NCBI GenBank assembly: GCA_038150465.1
Contig: JAYOTP010000011.1
Location: 1-64,000 of the forward strand
Direction of reading: 5' to 3'
Length of the DNA: 64,000 bases
Source of the DNA: RFXV01 sp038150465
Lineage (GTDB): Bacteria; Bacteroidota; Bacteroidia; Flavobacteriales; Schleiferiaceae
Of the stretch, positions 59,935 through 64,000 are shown one piece after another. Below the pieces are notes generated by a model. That model ran no database searches. It was not told the origin of the DNA and saw only the letters and a list, made by a program, of their open reading frames with translations. Position 1 is the first letter of the stretch, and the number at the start of each line of letters is the position of its first letter. A program made the translations under genes and the position numbers.

Positions 59935-62067
59935 ATGACCCCTTTCGTGCACCGCTTACTTCTTCTTGGATCATTGGGCCTGATACTGAACGCACCCAGA
60001 CTTTGGGGGCAAACCGCACAATCCAGGCATTTTCGCTCCGCAGCTGTACAAAAGATCACTGAGCATGTGGTGCCAGAAGGCTACGTTGAAACACAACTGC
60101 AAGCCATTGAAGCACCTCGTCCAGATGGGGAATCGGTGCGCGCGCACCTGATGCGTTTGAGAGCGGAGCAGAGAAAACGGATTCCGCCCCGTGAAGGATT
60201 TTCAGCCCCGAACAAAACGGCGATGGACAGTTTGAGCGTCAGCAATGGGAAATACCTCTTCCGCACCTTGCCCAATGGGATCGAGATCCCCCTTTTTGGC
60301 GGCGTACCCAACGACAATAGTCTCGCGGTGAGCGATGGCGGTATACTCCTCCTTGCTTTCAATTCCCACATCGCTGGTTATGATCTGAATACGGGCGAGG
60401 ATCTGTTCGATCTCGGAAAGTATCCGCTCGGGCTCATCGGTCAGGCATTCAACGGGCCAAGCAATCATTTCTACGACCCAAAGGTCGCTTATGATCCCCT
60501 GCGCGATCGGTTCGTCCTGGCTTTTTTACGGGGAAATACGCCCAGCGGATCCGGGGTGATGCTGGCATTCAGCCAAAGCAATGACCCAAGAGACGGATGG
60601 AATGTCTACGTACTCCCAGGGAATCCGCTGAACAATGATCGTTGGACGGATTTCCCCACCATCGCCATAACAGAGAATGAACTCATCTTCACCGCCAATT
60701 TCATCATCCCCGGGCAACCCTGGCAAACGGGTTTCGACGGCAGCATGATCTGGCAGGTAGGTATCGATGCTGGATATGCTGGGGACAGCACTTTGGATGC
60801 CCGACTTTGGTACGATATCAAACACAACGGACGGTTCACCCGGAATGTACATGCTGTACAGCACGGTGGTCATCCCGACAGGAAAGACCTTTTCCTGCTC
60901 TCCAACCGCAACTTCAGTTTGCAGAACGACACCCTTTTCCTCTTGCATCTCACCGGAGAACGAAACGACCCGGACACCCGACTGGATGTTCAGGCTCTGA
61001 TCAGTGATACGCCTTACGGAGTCCCGCCTTTCGGTAGGCAATCCGATACCGACACCAGCGACACAGGCAGCGGATTCGACACCAATGACGGGCGCGTCCT
61101 TGGCGGATTCTTTGTGAACGATCACCTTCAGTTCGTCAGCAATACTGTCGATCCGCAATCGGGACGAGCTGCTGTCTACCACGGTCTGATCGAAGACCCA
61201 TATGGTTCGCCATCGGTAAGGGGTCAGATCATTGGACATGAGCGTCTGGACTTTGGCTATCCAAATGTGGCCTGGACAGGAACTGAGCCCTGCGAAAGAC
61301 AGTCGATGATCGGCTTCAATCACAGTTCACCAATGGATGCTGCAGGCTGTTCGGCACTCTTCTACTCGGATCTTGGGACCTATTCACCGATCACCTACAT
61401 CACCCGAGGTGAGGCCCATGTGGACAGGATGTCTGGTGGTTATGAACGCTGGGGCGACTACTTCGGTCTGCAAAGGGTGTACAACAGACCCGGGGAAGTT
61501 TGGGCATCTGGCTATTACGGACATTCCAGCGAAGACAACGGCATCTATTCTGCGCGGATCTACTCGCCGGACACACTGCACTTGGACTGGCGCATCACAA
61601 ATACGGGAGGAAACGCCAACTGCGAAGCAAGTGTGGAAGTCGAGGCCATCAACGGAACCGACCCCATCACCTACTCCTTCAACGGCGGGCCGGCAGGCAG
61701 CTCCAACAGATCGACAGGCCACTGCCCAGGAGACACCATTCTGGTCCAAATGACAGACGGAAGCCTGTGCACCCGCAGCGAGAAAGTGGTCATTCCATTG
61801 AAAGATCCAGGGCTAACGAGCAGAGCCTATCCGGTCCCCGCCGACGATCTGCTCATCTCACGCCTTCTCCTGCCTGCCTCGGGCACAGTGAATGTCCAAC
61901 TCAGCGACCTCAACGGACGTGAACTTGTACTGATCAGTGAACGCTATGCATCTGCGGGTGCCCATGAACTTCAAATGAATGTGGCGCATCTTTCTGCCGG
62001 AACCTATTTCCTCAAGGTATTTTTGAACGGTAAAGAACTAAGCACCGATAAAGTGCTGATCAATTAA
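59935..62067 (+). CDS. Secreted beta-propeller-like protein with T9SS C-terminus
   Basis: A 710-residue protein. The signal peptide ends PRLWGQ. The first 100 residues are helical and charged. From about 110 to 540, repeating segments suggest a beta-propeller or exosialidase-like fold: NDNSLAVSDGGILLLAFNSH, YDPKVAYDPLRDRFVLAFL, RWTDFPTIAITENELIFTAN, DRMSGGYERWGDYFGLQRVY. A SprB-like repeat follows (ITYSFNGGPAG). The T9SS sorting domain is at the end (SRAYPVPADDLLISRL, AGTYFLKVFL). The frame is open to 59884, but ATG 59935 yields the signal peptide. Function unknown. Confidence 0.8.
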   Translation: MTPFVHRLLLLGSLGLILNAPRLWGQTAQSRHFRSAAVQKITEHVVPEGYVETQLQAIEAPRPDGESVRAHLMRLRAEQRKRIPPREGFSAPNKTAMDSLSVSNGKYLFRTLPNGIEIPLFGGVPNDNSLAVSDGGILLLAFNSHIAGYDLNTGEDLFDLGKYPLGLIGQAFNGPSNHFYDPKVAYDPLRDRFVLAFLRGNTPSGSGVMLAFSQSNDPRDGWNVYVLPGNPLNNDRWTDFPTIAITENELIFTANFIIPGQPWQTGFDGSMIWQVGIDAGYAGDSTLDARLWYDIKHNGRFTRNVHAVQHGGHPDRKDLFLLSNRNFSLQNDTLFLLHLTGERNDPDTRLDVQALISDTPYGVPPFGRQSDTDTSDTGSGFDTNDGRVLGGFFVNDHLQFVSNTVDPQSGRAAVYHGLIEDPYGSPSVRGQIIGHERLDFGYPNVAWTGTEPCERQSMIGFNHSSPMDAAGCSALFYSDLGTYSPITYITRGEAHVDRMSGGYERWGDYFGLQRVYNRPGEVWASGYYGHSSEDNGIYSARIYSPDTLHLDWRITNTGGNANCEASVEVEAINGTDPITYSFNGGPAGSSNRSTGHCPGDTILVQMTDGSLCTRSEKVVIPLKDPGLTSRAYPVPADDLLISRLLLPASGTVNVQLSDLNGRELVLISERYASAGAHELQMNVAHLSAGTYFLKVFLNGKELSTDKVLIN

Positions 62068-62072
62068 CGGTT

Positions 62073-63014
62073 ATGATCCCAGTCCTATCCCTCAAAGAGT
62101 TCGATGGAACAAGCAATAGTGCCTTTGTCGAAGAGCTCGGTACGACCTATCAGCAAATTGGTTTTGTCGCCATACGAGACCATGGATTTCCAGCAGAACT
62201 CGCGGCCGAATTGCACGCGGCTGTTGCAGAATTCTTCACCCTGCCCGATGAAGTGAAGTTGCGTTACCACAGGGCCGACCTTTTTGGCCAGCGGGGCTAT
62301 ACGGGCTATGGCAAGGAACACGCGAAAAACAGCACGGCAGGAGACCTCAAGGAATTTTGGCAGCAAGGACCCGAACTGCCCGGCAAAGAGCGGTCTGACC
62401 TCGGGTATCCCGCCAACCTGCGCGTGGAAGAAGTACCGGCACTTTTTGAGTGCAGCCGAAGAGCACATGAGGAGCTGCTGCGGATCGGCAGAGAGATGTT
62501 GTCGGCCATCGCCCTTTTCCTTGGACTGGAACCGTCCTACTTCGACCCATACATCCTGAAGGGGAACAGCATCCTTCGACCCATACATTACCCACCGATA
62601 TCCGGATCCGTTGGCGGGGCAGTGCGCAGTGCGGAACACGAAGACATCAATTTGATCACCTTGCTGATGGGTGCTTCTTCTGCAGGACTACAGGTCAAGG
62701 ACCGCAAGGGCGATTGGATCGAGGTGGCCGCCGCTCATGATGAACTGGTGGTCAATGTGGGCGATATGCTGCAACGGCTCACATCCAATAAACTGAGGAG
62801 TACCACACACCGCGTTGTGAACACGGCAGAAGCCTACGAGGGTGTTTCCCGTTTTTCGATCCCCTTCTTCCTGCACCCCGTATCGGCCATGCCACTCAAC
62901 GGTTTGAAGGAATGTCTTGAAGAGGGCCAAAAGCCCGCCTACCCGGACATCACCGCCGGAGATTACCTTGACCAGCGACTTGTTGAGATCGGATTGAAGC
63001 CGGCGAGATCCTGA
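62073..63014 (+). CDS. Isopenicillin-N-synthase-family 2-oxoglutarate/Fe(II) oxygenase
   Basis: A 313-residue non-heme iron oxygenase. The DIOX_N-like N-terminal region begins VLSLKEFDGTSN and GFVAIRDHGFP. The iron triad is His189, Asp191 (SAEHEDINLITLL) and His246 (STTHRVVN), with the 2-oxoglutarate-binding Arg260-x-Ser262 (SRFSIPFFL). The substrate is unknown; the family includes flavonol, gibberellin and amino-acid-modifying enzymes and many bacterial members of undefined role. It begins five bases after the T9SS gene, so it may be cotranscribed. Confidence 0.92.
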   Translation: MIPVLSLKEFDGTSNSAFVEELGTTYQQIGFVAIRDHGFPAELAAELHAAVAEFFTLPDEVKLRYHRADLFGQRGYTGYGKEHAKNSTAGDLKEFWQQGPELPGKERSDLGYPANLRVEEVPALFECSRRAHEELLRIGREMLSAIALFLGLEPSYFDPYILKGNSILRPIHYPPISGSVGGAVRSAEHEDINLITLLMGASSAGLQVKDRKGDWIEVAAAHDELVVNVGDMLQRLTSNKLRSTTHRVVNTAEAYEGVSRFSIPFFLHPVSAMPLNGLKECLEEGQKPAYPDITAGDYLDQRLVEIGLKPARS

Positions 63015-63051
63015 ATCATAGGCCACAACTGCAGCGAATGAGGCGCTGAAC

Positions 63052-63513
63052 ATGAGCAAAAAGGAGAAGAAAAAAGAGATCCGCATTGCCAACCGAAAGG
63101 CGCGCTTTGAGTACGAGATCCTGGAACGCTATCTGGCGGGGATCGCCTTGATGGGCACAGAGATCAAGTCCCTGCGGGATGGCAAAGCCAATATCGCGGA
63201 GAGCTACGGCTATGTGGAAGGAGGTGAGCTCTTCGTTCGGAACATGAATATTCAAGAATACAGCCACGGCAACATCAACAACCACGATCCGCTGCGCATC
63301 CGCAAACTCTTGCTGCAGAGAAGAGAACTGAACAAGATCGAGAAGAGCGTCAAGGATACGGGCATCACCCTGGTCCCTCTTCTTCTATTCATCAACGAAA
63401 GAGGGCTGGCCAAAGTAGAGATCGGGGTTTGCAGAGGAAAAAAGATGCACGACAAAAGACATCAGCTGAAGGAAAAGTCCTTGAAGCGCGAAATGGACCG
63501 GGCCAAACGATGA
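63052..63513 (+). CDS. smpB: SsrA-binding protein SmpB
   Basis: tmRNA partner for ribosome rescue, 153 residues. It shows the SmpB core IANRKARFEYEILERYLAGI, GTEIKSLRDGKANIAESY, and the basic C-terminal tail HDKRHQLKEKSLKREMDRAK that enters the mRNA channel. The tmRNA gene is not in the window. Confidence 0.97.
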   Translation: MSKKEKKKEIRIANRKARFEYEILERYLAGIALMGTEIKSLRDGKANIAESYGYVEGGELFVRNMNIQEYSHGNINNHDPLRIRKLLLQRRELNKIEKSVKDTGITLVPLLLFINERGLAKVEIGVCRGKKMHDKRHQLKEKSLKREMDRAKR

Positions 63514-63541
63514 GACCTCAGGCTCTGTTAAACGAATTGAA

Positions 63542-63988
63542 ATGAAGATCCTCATGGTTTGTTTGGGCAATATCTGCCGCTCTCCGATGGCAGAAGGCAT
63601 CATGCGGGACCTCCTTGATGGAAGCGCTCACGAGATCGACTCGGCCGGAACCTCATCCTTCCACGAAGGGGAACGACCAGATGCCCGGATGCTTCGAACG
63701 GCTAAAAAATACGGAGTCTCAATGAATGGGATCCGCTCCCGCGGCCTGAAAGCTGAGGACTTCGATCGCTTCGACCGCATTTATGTGATGGACCAAAGCA
63801 ACCTGCAGAATGTGCTGCTCATTGCGCGCAACGATGAGGATCGGGCCAAAGTGGAGCTCTTGCTCAACGCGTCGCATCCCGGAGAGGACCGGGAGGTTCC
63901 CGATCCCTATTACGGTGGAGAGGAGGGATTCGACCAGGTCTATCTGATGATCCTCGAAGCCTGCCAAAAGATCAAAGATCGACTCTGA
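63542..63988 (+). CDS. Low-molecular-weight protein tyrosine phosphatase
   Basis: A 148-residue phosphatase. The P-loop CLGNICRS (Cys7 nucleophile, Arg13) is at the N-terminus, and the general-acid Asp121 lies in VPDPYYGG. LMW-PTPs either regulate tyrosine kinases of capsule synthesis or act as arsenate-reductase-like enzymes; the DPYY motif supports the phosphatase. The stop overlaps a downstream ATG (TGATG). Confidence 0.93.
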   Translation: MKILMVCLGNICRSPMAEGIMRDLLDGSAHEIDSAGTSSFHEGERPDARMLRTAKKYGVSMNGIRSRGLKAEDFDRFDRIYVMDQSNLQNVLLIARNDEDRAKVELLLNASHPGEDREVPDPYYGGEEGFDQVYLMILEACQKIKDRL

Positions 63989-64000
63989 TGGAAACAGGCT
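63988..64000 (+). CDS. Possible next gene, only four codons visible
   Basis: ATG overlapping the phosphatase stop (TGATG), reading M-E-T-G before the window ends. It is too short to identify. The overlap style matches other gene junctions here. Confidence 0.3.

Noticed and set aside
1..64000. CRISPR arrays, tRNA/rRNA genes, insertion sequences, prophage
   Set aside because: No regularly spaced repeats, no cloverleaf or rRNA segments, no transposase, integrase or phage genes were seen on either strand; intergenic regions are too short for most of these.

Overview
The window is a stretch of a Bacteroidota chromosome, most likely a marine-type Flavobacteriales relative with fairly high GC for that order. 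The evidence is a set of large secreted proteins ending in type IX secretion (T9SS) sorting domains, a CHU_C/gliding-type C-terminus, a TonB-dependent receptor with a CarboxypepD_reg-like N-terminus, a bS16 with a long acidic tail, TAnnTTTG promoter elements, weak Shine-Dalgarno sequences, and gene pairs packed with 4-nt ATGA or TTGA overlaps. Two 100-N runs (24915-25014 and 29388-29487) are scaffold gaps. The gene between them is incomplete at both.

Layout. 1-6868 is one tightly packed plus-strand run: phytoene desaturase (5' end outside the window), phytoene synthase, IPP isomerase, a 6-pyruvoyltetrahydropterin synthase with the C-x5-HGH motif, GTP cyclohydrolase I, an SDR without the catalytic Tyr, a flavin-reductase-fold protein, a photolyase/cryptochrome and an exported Bcp-type peroxiredoxin. 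It reads as a light and oxidative-stress module combining carotenoid and tetrahydropterin synthesis with flavin photochemistry. 6945-13710 holds housekeeping genes (rpsP, a P-loop ATPase, recQ, fmt, HU, pdxH, yqgE/algH, a class IV aminotransferase). 13787-18183 has a T9SS esterase-fold protein and a TonB-dependent receptor. 18285-20300 has a GT2 and sucC. 20313-24560 is a minus-strand run of a PIG-L deacetylase, a 40-residue membrane peptide and a sodium/solute symporter.

24649-30753 has a large S8 protease bounded by gaps and a second symporter. 30821-37566 is plus-strand: recR, a polytopic membrane protein, a GT2/sugar-transferase-like fusion, an E2 acyltransferase, a DEDDh exonuclease and a fumarylacetoacetase-family protein. 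37668-42404 is a 1578-residue T9SS protein, followed by clpB. 45204-50161 is a minus-strand operon, dapF - GNAT - heptaheme TPR cytochrome - mltG - methyltransferase, in which every junction is a 4-nt overlap. 50272-56346 carries a DegP-type protease, two T9SS cargo proteins, an unknown helical protein and a beta-barrel protein. 56466-59346 has a sulfotransferase and the selenium pair mnmH-selD. The window closes with a small lipoprotein, another T9SS protein, a 2-oxoglutarate oxygenase, smpB and a low-molecular-weight phosphatase.

No tRNA, rRNA, CRISPR array, insertion sequence or prophage was recognised, and there is no gene-free stretch over 300 bases apart from the N runs. The most interesting points are the pterin/photolyase/carotenoid module with its non-canonical SDR, the heptaheme cytochrome inside a cell-wall operon, the 40-residue membrane peptide coupled to a symporter, the GT fusion lacking a recognisable sugar-phosphate transferase core, and the predicted leaderless promoters.
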